Source: Candidatus Nitrotoga fabula (lineage in GTDB: Bacteria > Pseudomonadota > Gammaproteobacteria > Burkholderiales > Gallionellaceae). Taken from it: a stretch of 64,000 nucleotides of DNA. Of the stretch, positions 1 through 8,389 are shown piece by piece. Both the position numbers and the translations under genes were made by a program. The stretch lies in NCBI RefSeq assembly GCF_905221025.1, contig NZ_CAJNBL010000005.1:62001-126000 (forward strand), read 5' to 3'. The notes beneath the pieces are model-generated. The model saw only the letters and a list, made by a program, of their open reading frames with translations, was not told where the DNA came from and did no database searches. Every line of letters starts with the position of its first letter. Within the stretch, counting starts at the first letter, position 1.

Positions 1-23
1 CAAATGATTCATTGGAGAAAGAA

Positions 24-1208
24 TTGTCCGTAATCAAAATGACTGATCTGGATCTCAAGGGCAAACGCCTCCTGATCCGCGAAGATTTGAACGTTCCCCA
101 GGCCGATGACGGTACGGTCACCGACGATACCCGCATCCGGGCCAGCCTTCCCACCATCCGGCATGCCGCAGATGCAGGTGCCAAGGTAATGCTGATGTCC
201 CACCTCGGCCGTCCCGAAGAAGGCGTGTACTCCGAAGCCGATTCCCTGAAACCCGTGGCCGATTGCCTGTCCAGGCTGCTGGGCCAGGAAGTCCGGGTAA
301 TCCGTGACTGGCTGGATGGTAACTTCAGCGTGGCCGACGGGGAAGTCGTGCTGTTTGAAAACGTGCGCTTCAACCAAGGCGAAGGAAAGAACAGCGACGA
401 GCTGTCCCAGAAAATGGCCAGATTGTGCGACATCTTTGCCATGGATGCTTTTGGCACCGCTCATCGCGCGCAGGCTTCCACCCACGGGGTGGCGAAATAC
501 GCGCCCGTCGCATGCGCCGGTCCGCTGCTGGCAGCGGAGCTGGATGCTCTGGGCAAGGCCCTGCAAAGCCCCGCACACCCGCTGATCGCCATTGTCGGAG
601 GTTCCAAGGTTTCAACCAAGCTGACCGTCCTGGAATCACTGTCCCATATTGTGGATCAGCTGATCGTAGGCGGAGGCATAGCCAATACCTTCATCAAGGC
701 GGCAGGATACAACGTCGGTAAATCCCTGTATGAAGCCGACCTGGTAGCCGAAGCACAACAACTGATCCAGGCTGCCAAGGCCAAGGGCGGCTCCATTCCG
801 GTTCCGACTGATGTGGTTGTCGGCAAAAAATTCGATGCGAACGAGCCGGCCGTCATCAAGAAGGTTGCAGACATCAGCGATGACGACATGATTTTCGATA
901 TCGGCCCCGAAACCGCCCGGACCTATGCAGACTACCTGAAAAAAGCCGGCACCATAGTCTGGAACGGCCCGGTCGGGGTGTTCGAGTTTGACCAGTTTGG
1001 CGCAGGCACCCGGACCCTAGGCATGGCCATTGCGGAAAGTCCCGCATTTTCCATAGCCGGCGGCGGAGACACGCTGGCAGCGATTGCAAAATACGGGATC
1101 GGCAGCCAGGTAAGCTATATTTCCACGGGAGGCGGAGCATTCCTGGAGTTTCTTGAAGGAAAGAAATTGCCCGCGGTAGAAATTCTTGAGCAACGTGCCG
1201 CACAGTAA
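24..1208 (+). CDS. pgk: phosphoglycerate kinase
   Basis: Cytosolic enzyme interconverting 1,3-bisphosphoglycerate + ADP and 3-phosphoglycerate + ATP, in glycolysis and, run in reverse, in the Calvin cycle and gluconeogenesis. The N-terminus has the family signature [10 protein letters not shown], followed by MSHLGRP and, near the C-terminus, [20 protein letters not shown] and GGGDTLAA, covering both lobes of the kinase. The 394-residue length is normal. The start is TTG at 24, preceded by GGAG at 14-17 with 6-nt spacing; this gives the family-typical beginning [13 protein letters not shown]. Another in-frame TTG at 12 lies upstream of that ribosome binding site. pyk follows after 16 nt, so the two are probably cotranscribed. 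Confidence 0.97.
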   Translation: MSVIKMTDLDLKGKRLLIREDLNVPQADDGTVTDDTRIRASLPTIRHAADAGAKVMLMSHLGRPEEGVYSEADSLKPVADCLSRLLGQEVRVIRDWLDGNFSVADGEVVLFENVRFNQGEGKNSDELSQKMARLCDIFAMDAFGTAHRAQASTHGVAKYAPVACAGPLLAAELDALGKALQSPAHPLIAIVGGSKVSTKLTVLESLSHIVDQLIVGGGIANTFIKAAGYNVGKSLYEADLVAEAQQLIQAAKAKGGSIPVPTDVVVGKKFDANEPAVIKKVADISDDDMIFDIGPETARTYADYLKKAGTIVWNGPVGVFEFDQFGAGTRTLGMAIAESPAFSIAGGGDTLAAIAKYGIGSQVSYISTGGGAFLEFLEGKKLPAVEILEQRAAQ

Positions 1209-1224
1209 ACAAAACGAGAAATTT

Positions 1225-2664
1225 ATGTTACGCAGAACCAAGATCGTTGCCACCCTTGGACCCGCCTCCAGCGACCAGAAAGTGCTGGAAAAAATGATAC
1301 AGGCCGGCGTGGATGTGGTGCGCATGAACTTTTCCCACGGTTCCGCAAAGGACCATGTGGCCCGGGTGGAAAAAGTGCGCGCAGCAGCGGCTGCATGCGG
1401 CCGCATTGTAGGTATCCTGGCCGACCTGCAGGGTCCAAAGATCCGTGTGGGCAAAATCGAGAATGACAAGATCATGCTCAAGCAGGGTGACACATTTATC
1501 CTGGACGCGGAATGGACCGGGCTCGGCAACCAGGAGCGTGTCGGCCTCGACTACAAGGATCTGCCCAAAGATGTCAGCAAGGGTTCCGTGCTGCTTCTGA
1601 ACGACGGTATGCTGGAATTCGACGTGATCGAGGTCAAGGGCGCGCAAGTGATCTGCAAAGTGGTGTGCGGCGGCATTCTGTCCAACAACAAGGGGATCAA
1701 CCGCAAGGGCGGCGGCCTGACTGCGCCCGCGCTGACCGACAAGGATAAAAAGGACATCAAGACTGCCGCCCTCATCCAGGCAGATTATCTGGCAGTTTCC
1801 TTCCCGCGCTCGGCAGAAGACATGAAACTTGCGCGCAGGTTGATGCACGAGGCTGGCGGAAAAAGCCTGCTGATGGCAAAAATCGAGCGCGCCGAAGCCA
1901 TCGGCGTGCTGGACGAAATCATCGATGCATCCGATGCGATCATGGTTGCCCGCGGCGACCTTTCGGTGGAAGTCGGAGATGCGGCCGTACCCGGCCTGCA
2001 AAAACGCATGATCCGCATGGCGCGCGCAAAAAACAAGCTGGTGGTCACCGCCACCCAGATGATGGAATCCATGATCACCAATCCGATCCCTACCCGCGCG
2101 GAAGTTTCCGATGTAGCCAACGCTGTGCTGGATGGAACCGATGCCGTCATGCTGTCTGCGGAAACCGCAGTGGGCGATTACCCGATCGAAACGGTCAAGT
2201 CCATGGCACGCATCTGCATCAAGGCGGAAAACGAGATGGAGGACAACGAAACCAGCCACCGTCAGCACCTGAAGAAATTCTCGCGCATTGACCAGTCCAT
2301 CGCCATGTCCGCGCTTTATGCAGCCTCGCACTTCAATGTCAAGGCGATTGTCGCGCTTACGCAATCCGGCTCGACGACGCTGTGGATGTCGCGCATGAAT
2401 GCGCGGGTACCCATCTTTGCGCTGACACCGACAGAATCCACCCTGAGCAAGGTGACCCTGTTCAGCGGCGTGCATCCAATCTCGTTCGACATCACCTCCG
2501 ATATCCCATCGGTGGAATTGCGCGCGGCGGAAGATGAGCTGGTGCGCCTGGGGCTGGTGCAGGAAGGAGACATGATTGTGATGACCATCGGCGAAGCCGT
2601 AGGCAAGGCAGGACACACCAATACCATGAAGATCGTACGGGTAGGCGATCACAAGAAAAACTGA
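1225..2664 (+). CDS. pyk: pyruvate kinase
   Basis: Converts phosphoenolpyruvate + ADP to pyruvate + ATP, the last step of glycolysis. It begins RRTKIVATLGPAS, typical of the family; the catalytic core includes VVRMNFSHG, the metal-binding MAKIERAEA and the VARGDLSVEVG and TATQMMESM segments that contribute to the active site. An ATG at 1225 gives 479 residues, the usual bacterial size; a longer frame reaching back into pgk adds only non-conserved residues. It sits between pgk and fba, a glycolysis/Calvin cluster common in chemolithoautotrophic betaproteobacteria. Confidence 0.97.
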   Translation: MLRRTKIVATLGPASSDQKVLEKMIQAGVDVVRMNFSHGSAKDHVARVEKVRAAAAACGRIVGILADLQGPKIRVGKIENDKIMLKQGDTFILDAEWTGLGNQERVGLDYKDLPKDVSKGSVLLLNDGMLEFDVIEVKGAQVICKVVCGGILSNNKGINRKGGGLTAPALTDKDKKDIKTAALIQADYLAVSFPRSAEDMKLARRLMHEAGGKSLLMAKIERAEAIGVLDEIIDASDAIMVARGDLSVEVGDAAVPGLQKRMIRMARAKNKLVVTATQMMESMITNPIPTRAEVSDVANAVLDGTDAVMLSAETAVGDYPIETVKSMARICIKAENEMEDNETSHRQHLKKFSRIDQSIAMSALYAASHFNVKAIVALTQSGSTTLWMSRMNARVPIFALTPTESTLSKVTLFSGVHPISFDITSDIPSVELRAAEDELVRLGLVQEGDMIVMTIGEAVGKAGHTNTMKIVRVGDHKKN

Positions 2665-2753
2665 AGAGTTGAAATACAGGCGGGTTTGCCCTTACACTGC
2701 CCGGTTGCACGTTTAGATTTTGTTGGATAACTTTAATCTGTTAGGAGAAAAAA

Positions 2754-3818
2754 ATGGCTCTTGTTTCATTACGCCAGCTGCTGGATCATGCAGCCGAAAA
2801 CGGGTACGGACTGCCCGCATTCAACGTCAACAATCTGGAGCAGGTCAAGGCAATCATGGAGGCCGCGGATGAAACCAACAGCCCCGTAATCATGCAGGGC
2901 TCCGCCGGCGCCCGCAAATATGCAGGCGAGGCGTTCCTGCGCCACCTGATCCAGGCTGCCGTAGAAACCTACCCGCACATCCCGGTTGTCATGCACCAGG
3001 ATCACGGAGCCTCTCCTGCAGTATGCATCAACGCCATCCGTTCCGGATTTTCCAGCGTGATGATGGACGGCTCCCTAAAAGAGGACGCCAAGACCCCCTC
3101 TTCCTATGAATACAACGTCGAAGTCACGCGCAAGGTCGTGGAAATTTCCCATGCAGTGGGCGTATCCGTTGAAGGTGAACTCGGCTGCCTGGGCTCTCTG
3201 GAGACCGGCATGGGCGAACAGGAAGACGGTCAGGGCGCAGAAGGCAAGCTCGACCACTCCCAGCTGCTGACCGATCCGGAAGAAGCCGCCGACTTCGTCG
3301 CGAAAACCGGCGTGGATGCGCTGGCAATCGCCATCGGAACCTCTCACGGCGCATACAAGTTCACCCGCCCGCCTACCGGCGACATCCTGGCCATTGACCG
3401 GGTCAAGGCGATCCACGCCCGCATTCCAAACACCCACCTGGTCATGCACGGCTCTTCTTCGGTTCCGCAGGAATGGCTGAAGATCATCGACCAGTATGGC
3501 GGCGACATGGGAGAAACCTACGGCGTGCCGGTTTCAGAAATCGTTGAGGGCATCAAGCACGGCGTGCGCAAGGTAAACATCGACACCGACCTGCGCATGG
3601 CCTCCACCGGCGCGATCCGCCGCCACCTCGCGCAAAACCCGAAGAACTTCGACCCGCGCAAATTCCTGGCCGATTCCACCGTTGCAATGAAGGAAATCTG
3701 CAAGGCCCGTTACGAAGCCTTCGGCTCTGCCGGCCAGGCTTCCAAGATCAAGCCGATCTCGCTGGATGCGATGTCCATCCGTTATACCAAAGGCGAGCTG
3801 AAAGCCATCATCAAGTAA
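2754..3818 (+). CDS. fba: class II fructose-1,6-bisphosphate aldolase (Calvin-cycle subtype)
   Basis: Zn-dependent aldolase joining dihydroxyacetone phosphate and glyceraldehyde 3-phosphate into fructose 1,6-bisphosphate (also called cbbA or fbaA). It shows the N-terminal GLPAFNVNN, the metal-binding [29 protein letters not shown] with a metal-ligand histidine, [10 protein letters not shown] and [11 protein letters not shown] motifs. The 354 residues and the long insert after VEGELG fit the class II subtype found next to pgk/pyk in autotrophs. A strong ribosome binding site (AGGAG) lies about 8 nt before the ATG. It is separated by 89 bp from pyk and followed by a clear terminator, so it is the end of the cluster. 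Confidence 0.97.
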   Translation: MALVSLRQLLDHAAENGYGLPAFNVNNLEQVKAIMEAADETNSPVIMQGSAGARKYAGEAFLRHLIQAAVETYPHIPVVMHQDHGASPAVCINAIRSGFSSVMMDGSLKEDAKTPSSYEYNVEVTRKVVEISHAVGVSVEGELGCLGSLETGMGEQEDGQGAEGKLDHSQLLTDPEEAADFVAKTGVDALAIAIGTSHGAYKFTRPPTGDILAIDRVKAIHARIPNTHLVMHGSSSVPQEWLKIIDQYGGDMGETYGVPVSEIVEGIKHGVRKVNIDTDLRMASTGAIRRHLAQNPKNFDPRKFLADSTVAMKEICKARYEAFGSAGQASKIKPISLDAMSIRYTKGELKAIIK

Positions 3819-3840
3819 TTGAGACAACCGGCATGAACGA

Positions 3841-3870
3841 AAAAAGCGGCCAAGAGGCCGCTTTTTTCTT
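3841..3870 (+). terminator. rho-independent terminator after fba
   Basis: AAAAAGCGGCC (3841-3851), loop AAGA, then GGCCGCTTTTTT (3856-3867): an 11-bp GC-rich stem with a U tract. The A-rich 5' arm means it may also work for the minus-strand lipoprotein gene that ends at 3902. Confidence 0.9.
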
Positions 3871-3901
3871 TCCAGGACAATGAAAAAAACCGTACAGGTT
3901 C

Positions 3902-4093
3902 TCAATCCTGCTCCTCCTTATCCTCGTCACCATCAGGAATCACCGCATCCGCAACCGCCCCGACGGCCTTGGCAGTAACCTTGACCCCCGTGGCAACAAC
4001 CGTAACCGCAGTATCAGCAACGGTATATACGGCGCATCCGGACACGCTCAATACCAAAGCCAGCAGTATGAGCAACCGGGAAGCCGAAATCAT
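3902..4093 (-). CDS. small putative lipoprotein
   Basis: A 63-residue protein with a lipoprotein signal: a short positively charged start (MISASR), a hydrophobic stretch LLILLALVLSV and a lipobox ending SGC, after which only about 43 residues remain. The mature part is alanine/valine-rich (repeated TAVT/VKVT/AKAVGAVADAV) and ends with the acidic tail DGDEDKEEQD. It resembles the short 'NF038104-type' lipoproteins seen in beta- and gammaproteobacteria, but function is unknown. Start chosen at the ATG that places the hydrophobic segment near the N-terminus; a TTG 15 nt further upstream is possible, and neither has a good ribosome binding site. It shares the intergenic terminator with fba. Confidence 0.7.
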   Translation of the reverse strand: MISASRLLILLALVLSVSGCAVYTVADTAVTVVATGVKVTAKAVGAVADAVIPDGDEDKEEQD

Positions 4094-4187
4094 GGGGTCG
4101 CGTAACAATATGACTTTTGAAAACTAAAAATCAACGTGCAGGGTGCAGGCGCTCATCCTCTCCGCACCCGGTTTTTGCAGGTAAAGA

Positions 4188-6029
4188 CTATATGACATTG
4201 CGCCAGACCCGCCCGTAATTGGATGGAATGCTCAACCATCGCTCCTGCGATCCCCCGATGACAAAATTATCCTGTCCGTGCAATTGTTCCATATAACGAC
4301 CGCCACGCTCAAACCGGAACGGCACATGCTGTTCGGCGTCCGTGAAATTCAAGGCAACCAGGCTCGTTTTCGTTTCCGTCCTGCGCTCGAACAATAACAG
4401 GCCGCGCGACAGGTAACGCTCATAATCATTGAAAAAATAATGCTGCCCGCGGCGAAACTCCTCGCAGTTCCTGCGCAGGCTGATCAGTCTGCGCACCAAC
4501 CAGATAAGGCTTTTTCCGACTTCGTCATAGAAATAATCCCAGCGCAATGGCCGGAGGAGCATCACCCGTCCAAGGCCATCCTCGGGAAGAAAATAATTTT
4601 CTCCGAATTCCTGCCCCTGCCAGAGCATCGGGATGCCCTTTGCACAGAGCAGGCCGATCAGGTACGGCTGCATCCTGTACCAGTGCGCACGCTCGCCTTC
4701 CGCGAACAACGGATTCCAGTCAGGCTGGCGAAGGCCAAATTTGCACAGGAAGCGGCTATGATCATGGTTTTCAATATATTGCAAAGGAGCCTTGGACAAA
4801 ACCTCCCCGTTATGGGTCGCCTGGCCAATGTAACCCAGCGCGCCAAAGCGCATGCCGAGATTTTCAATTGCTCCGGCGGCACCCTGTGCGCAAGAACCCG
4901 CAGCGGCAAAAGTTGCATTCTGCCAGGTGGCATTACTGTAGCTCTCTGCAAGAACCTGCTCCGGAGCCTCCAGCTGTTCCGCAATCTGAATCAGGCGTGG
5001 TCCGTCCGGCGCATCAAACCGTGAAAAACCGGCCATTTCTCCCTTGACGTACTGATAGGTATGGAAGACCAGGTTTGCATACCCCATACCCGTTGCACCA
5101 TCCCAGTAATTGGGCACGCAGTCGTAACGAAATCCGTCAATATGATAGGTCTCCAGCCAGTGCCGGTTTACCGTAAAAAAAAAGTCGCGGGTCAGGGCAC
5201 GGTTGAAATCGGTGCTGACGCCAAAATAATCCTTGGCGAACGGGCCCATGAACGGGTTTTCCCGGTACTGAAGGCGCCGGTAAACATCGGCGTAAGGAAA
5301 GCTGTCGGCGGTATGGCCATACACCGCATCCACGATCACCGCCAGCCCGCGCTGGTGCGCAGCATCCACAAAATGCTGGAAATCCCCGCGCCGGCCAAAG
5401 CGTTCATCCACCCCCAAATACCCCAGCGGCAGATATCCCCAGTCCACCTCCAGCGCAACATTGCTCACCGGCATGACCGACAATGCATTCACACCCAGGT
5501 CCGCTAGATAATCCAGCCGATCCATGGCCCCTTGAAGTCCCGCCCCGAATTCGGAAAGGTTCAGTTCATACAGAATCAGGTCATGCAATGCCGGGGTTTT
5601 CCAGCTTGCCTCGGCCTGGCTCCAGCGATACGGGACGTAGCCGAGCGTGAAGGCAGAAAGCTTTCCAACTGCGTATTCCCGCGCAAATGGGTCCACAATC
5701 CAGTCCAGTATTCCGCAATTCGGGTTGTGCAGTTCATACCGGTACACATGCCGCCCCGCCGAACCGAAACGTGAGCCCGGCTGGACATCCCGGGAAACGT
5801 TGAAATCAACCGTCCCGAACCAGGCATCACCGTATTCCGGGTCGATGCGATGCTGAAGCTCGAAGGTAAGCGGCTGCACCGACTGGATGAACTGGTCATG
5901 CTCGTGAATGATTTTTACATAAAGCCGGTTGCCATCCCGTGCCGAAACCCAGGGCAGCAACAGACCAAAACTAACCACACCCGCTGGAAATTCTTTGGGG
6001 CCCAACTGGTTCAGGGCAAGACTTTTCAA
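4188..6029 (-). CDS. GH13 family glycoside hydrolase (alpha-amylase-like)
   Basis: A 613-residue member of the alpha-amylase superfamily, probably acting on alpha-glucans such as glycogen or maltooligosaccharides. Residues ~1-115 look like an N-terminal beta-sandwich (CBM48/E-set), as in branching and trehalose-releasing enzymes. The (beta/alpha)8 barrel shows the four GH13 regions: VIVDAVYGHT (~231-240), IDGFRYD with nucleophile D303, IAEQLEA with acid/base E351, and IENHDHSRF with D423. A C-terminal beta domain follows. WGYLPLGYLGVDERFG resembles the substrate-path segment of trehalohydrolase/branching enzymes, but exact specificity cannot be told. Start is TTG at 6029, with AGGAG 10 nt upstream. 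No glycogen genes are adjacent; it is probably monocistronic. Confidence 0.85.
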   Translation of the reverse strand: MKSLALNQLGPKEFPAGVVSFGLLLPWVSARDGNRLYVKIIHEHDQFIQSVQPLTFELQHRIDPEYGDAWFGTVDFNVSRDVQPGSRFGSAGRHVYRYELHNPNCGILDWIVDPFAREYAVGKLSAFTLGYVPYRWSQAEASWKTPALHDLILYELNLSEFGAGLQGAMDRLDYLADLGVNALSVMPVSNVALEVDWGYLPLGYLGVDERFGRRGDFQHFVDAAHQRGLAVIVDAVYGHTADSFPYADVYRRLQYRENPFMGPFAKDYFGVSTDFNRALTRDFFFTVNRHWLETYHIDGFRYDCVPNYWDGATGMGYANLVFHTYQYVKGEMAGFSRFDAPDGPRLIQIAEQLEAPEQVLAESYSNATWQNATFAAAGSCAQGAAGAIENLGMRFGALGYIGQATHNGEVLSKAPLQYIENHDHSRFLCKFGLRQPDWNPLFAEGERAHWYRMQPYLIGLLCAKGIPMLWQGQEFGENYFLPEDGLGRVMLLRPLRWDYFYDEVGKSLIWLVRRLISLRRNCEEFRRGQHYFFNDYERYLSRGLLLFERRTETKTSLVALNFTDAEQHVPFRFERGGRYMEQLHGQDNFVIGGSQERWLSIPSNYGRVWRNVI

Positions 6030-6104
6030 AATGCAGGTTCTCCTGTAAAGAAACGCACCATTACACTACTTACTCCTGCCGATCAATACAGCAGCCAACT
6101 ATAA

Positions 6105-6364
6105 AGAATCGACACCTGCGAACAAACTGCGCAGGGAATCACGTTAGGCAGGGCTACTCGGTATTGGAATTGGGGGTTAAATTCCGCCAAGGGGTTTCCC
6201 CTTTGAACCTAAACGATAACAACCAATAGTAACATCGCATTAAAGGCCATTCACATAAACCCAATAGCCTCCGCCAAACCCAAGGCTACTCAACCGGCTT
6301 GGCTTTAATCGATGGCCGTTGAGTTTTCCTGAATCCAGAAAAATGAACGATTATTCATTTCAAT
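6105..6364. other. intergenic region, no gene seen
   Basis: 260 bp between the upstream end of the GH13 gene and the stop of the repeat-protein gene. It contains a short GC hairpin AAGGGGTTTCCCCTT near 6188-6203 and two similar GGCTACTC motifs, but no coding frame, tRNA or clear promoter. It marks the left edge of the accessory island. Confidence 0.5.
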
Positions 6365-6817
6365 CTATACTTCCGAGTCTTCTATTGAGGTACGTCTGCT
6401 CGCTGCAGAACCATAACCCACTTCATTTTCGACATTTAGATTGGCACCCTCAGAAATCTGCTCGATGACTCCATCACTATCTGGAAAATTTCCTGATCCT
6501 TCTTTATCCGTCCCTGCTTCCGAGTCTTCTATAGATGTACGTCTGTTCGCTGAAGCGCCATAACTCGCTTCATTGTCTACATTTACATTAGCACTCTCAG
6601 AAACTTGCTCAACGGCTTCATCTGCATCAAGAGAATTTCCTGATCCTTCCTTACCGCGTTGTATAGGGTTTATCGCGTTCTTTTCTGGTACCCCGCTTAT
6701 GCTGGAAGTTGCAGCGCTTCCATGCGGTTTAATCGTATGTTTATTTTTTTTGATCAGTGCGTGACCTGATGTATGTGATTGTGCACCCTCATTACTGTTA
6801 TTTTTTCCTGCCTTCAT
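6365..6817 (-). CDS. hypothetical low-complexity protein with two tandem 49-residue repeats
   Basis: A 150-residue hydrophilic protein with no recognised family. Residues 1-55 are rich in Lys, Asn, Ser and His; residues 56-104 and 105-150 are two copies of one repeat, each starting KEGSGN and ending with RRTSIEDSE, with a middle of pattern xxEQxSExANxNVxNE. No signal peptide, membrane segment or cysteine is visible; composition suggests an intrinsically disordered protein. The start is fixed by an excellent ribosome binding site (GGGAGGA, 6 nt before the ATG at 6817); the frame stays open to 7054 but that upstream part overlies decayed IS3 sequence. Function unknown. It may be expressed from a promoter within the IS remnant. 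Confidence 0.65.
   Translation of the reverse strand: MKAGKNNSNEGAQSHTSGHALIKKNKHTIKPHGSAATSSISGVPEKNAINPIQRGKEGSGNSLDADEAVEQVSESANVNVDNEASYGASANRRTSIEDSEAGTDKEGSGNFPDSDGVIEQISEGANLNVENEVGYGSAASRRTSIEDSEV
6368..6652 (-). repeat. tandem 147-bp coding repeat (two copies)
   Basis: Two in-frame direct repeats inside the gene at 6365-6817: copy 1 at 6506-6652 and copy 2 at 6368-6505. For example TTCCGAGTCT occurs at 6371 and again at 6518, exactly 147 bp (49 codons) apart. Copies have diverged at silent and conservative positions (Val/Ile, Asp/Glu), with RRTSIEDSE fully kept. Confidence 0.85.
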
Positions 6818-6977
6818 GATAAATCCTCCCGCGAGTTCAAGTCTGAAGTGCAACGCCTGGCTTGAAGAATACCTGATTAGGCGTCTGGCATCCAAATCTC
6901 TATTCTGGGGCGGTTGTTTATTTTTGCCATCACGGTATCCATTTACTGTTGAATGATCGTGATAAAGCCCCGATTCT

Positions 6978-7184
6978 TCAAAAACACGAACGCATTGATC
7001 CATTTTTGTTTTTATTGACGCTGATCCTGGGCGCAATCGATTCTGTGCCCCCATAGAGAGGGATACTCACCACTGTACTCTTGCACCATACGGGCTGCGC
7101 GTTCCTTTACTTCAGGACAAGCATCTTTGATTTGTTCATAACCCCATCTTCTCAGAGAGACCTCCTCAAAACCCGGGAGATTCA
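6978..7184 (-). pseudogene. decayed IS3-family element: left inverted repeat and orfA fragment
   Basis: Reading the minus strand from 7184, a sequence starting TGAATCTCCCGGGTTTTGAG looks like the left terminal repeat of IS3-type elements (TGAACCGCCCCGGG...), followed about 45 bp later by a degenerate OrfA. One frame (7140 to ~7047) reads PEVKERAARMVQEYSGEYPS, the typical helix-turn-helix start of IS3 OrfA; the family continuation ESIAPRISVNKN then appears in another frame, ending in a stop at 6978. A frameshift has therefore destroyed the gene and no orfB is present. The fragment abuts the cyclase gene, whose stop is 27 bp away. This assignment is from motif recognition only. Confidence 0.7.
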
Positions 7185-7211
7185 GTCGGCTATGCCCGAC
7201 CTATCCCGGCC

Positions 7212-8018
7212 TCATGAAGATTTCAAAGTCGCGATTATCCGCAGCGGCGCACCGCTACTTTTTGCTATTTTCATAGGCAAAGCCACAATATAAATGCCTT
7301 TGGCAGGCAGTCGGTCTAAATTGGCCAGATTTTCGAAACCCGGTTTGTTTCGGCCCAGTAAAATCCGATGCGTTGTAAACTCTTGCGATTGGCCGTAATC
7401 CAGGCTGGGGGTATCCAGCCCCAAGGCTTTGATATTTCTATTTTCAACCAGCCACTGCGTCGCGGCCGGAGAAATGCCGGGAAAATGCAATTCCGGTATT
7501 GCTGCCGCACCGGTTTTCTGGGTGCCGAAGTATTTTTCCCGGTCAGGGTAAAACTGCCCATAACCGGTTCTGAAAAGTATGATCGTGTTTTCCGGAATCC
7601 TGCCGTAGTCTTTTTCCCAGTTTTCAATATCCTGAACGCCTACCTGATAATCCCGATCGGCCAATACATGATGCGATACATCGATCATCACCGCCTCGCC
7701 GGTTAAACTGCTGAGCGGAATCTGGTCTACCGTTAATTTATTTTCCGCAAAATGAATCGGTGCATCCAGATGCGTACCCCCATGTTCAGGCGTACAGAAT
7801 CTGTAGGAAGAATAATAACCAAACGGCGTATTGCCTTCCGCCTCAGTGATGTGTTCAAACCCTTTGATGTTATTCGGCCAATACAAAGTAGCACTGTCAT
7901 AACTATGACTCAAATCTATCCATTCCGGATTATTGGGCAAAGCAACAGAGTGATAATGTTGGGAGCACCCGGTAATGCCTGCTATGAATAGAATGAGTAA
8001 TTTTTTCACTGTAATCAT
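7212..8018 (-). CDS. cyclase-family (kynurenine formamidase-like) lipoprotein
   Basis: A 268-residue member of the metal-dependent cyclase/formamidase family (PF04199). The motif HGGTHLDAP at residues 79-87 supplies the family's metal-binding H79, H83 and D85; DLSHSYD near residue 35 and the C-terminal LGLDTPSLDYG and TTHRILLGRN segments are also family features. Unlike the usual cytosolic members, it begins with VKKLLILFIAGITGC, a lipoprotein signal with Cys18, so it should be anchored in the cell envelope. Start is the ATG at 8018; the frame continues upstream without a better start. Substrate unknown (cyclic amides or formylated amines are typical). Its downstream side has been invaded by the IS3 remnant. 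Confidence 0.8.
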   Translation of the reverse strand: MITVKKLLILFIAGITGCSQHYHSVALPNNPEWIDLSHSYDSATLYWPNNIKGFEHITEAEGNTPFGYYSSYRFCTPEHGGTHLDAPIHFAENKLTVDQIPLSSLTGEAVMIDVSHHVLADRDYQVGVQDIENWEKDYGRIPENTIILFRTGYGQFYPDREKYFGTQKTGAAAIPELHFPGISPAATQWLVENRNIKALGLDTPSLDYGQSQEFTTHRILLGRNKPGFENLANLDRLPAKGIYIVALPMKIAKSSGAPLRIIATLKSS

Positions 8019-8389
8019 TTCTGGAAAATAGTAAAAGAAAATATCCGAAACCGATAATGACAGGGTTATCAACCATGTCAATATAAAGATCACTGGTCAA
8101 AAAATTTTATGAACCACTCCATTATCCATGTACTCAAGTAGACTACGTCGGTTATTCATAATATCAATTTGCGAATTTCCTGACATTACCCGATCAAATT
8201 GAGCAGTCATAAATTTGAAGCCCAGGCATTCTGAATATGAAATCAGCCATCATGTGAAGTTTCCTTAACTCGACTAATTTAAGGAATAACGGTGCTTGTT
8301 TGACCAGTACTTGGTTGCAGAAAATATAATTTAACAAGCTCATAACAGCCTTCAGAAATAGACTAAGGAATATCCATTCCAAACGACTA
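8019..8389. other. intergenic region flanking the IS5 insertion
   Basis: 370 AT-rich bp between the cyclase gene and the IS5-type element. No convincing gene. On the minus strand one frame stays open from the island side through this segment (stop at 8194) and, if the IS element and one TA are removed, continues into the other flank, so a short gene may have been interrupted; nothing in it is recognisable. Confidence 0.4.

Noticed and set aside
1228-2652. A 474-codon open frame on the minus strand opposite pyruvate kinase
   Set aside because: It is His/Gly-rich, lacks any family motif and is antisense to a well-conserved gene; its length follows from the codon bias of pyk.
6818-7054. N-terminal extension of the repeat protein
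   Set aside because: The frame is open but overlaps IS3 remnant sequence, and the strong ribosome binding site at the internal ATG (6817) indicates the real start.
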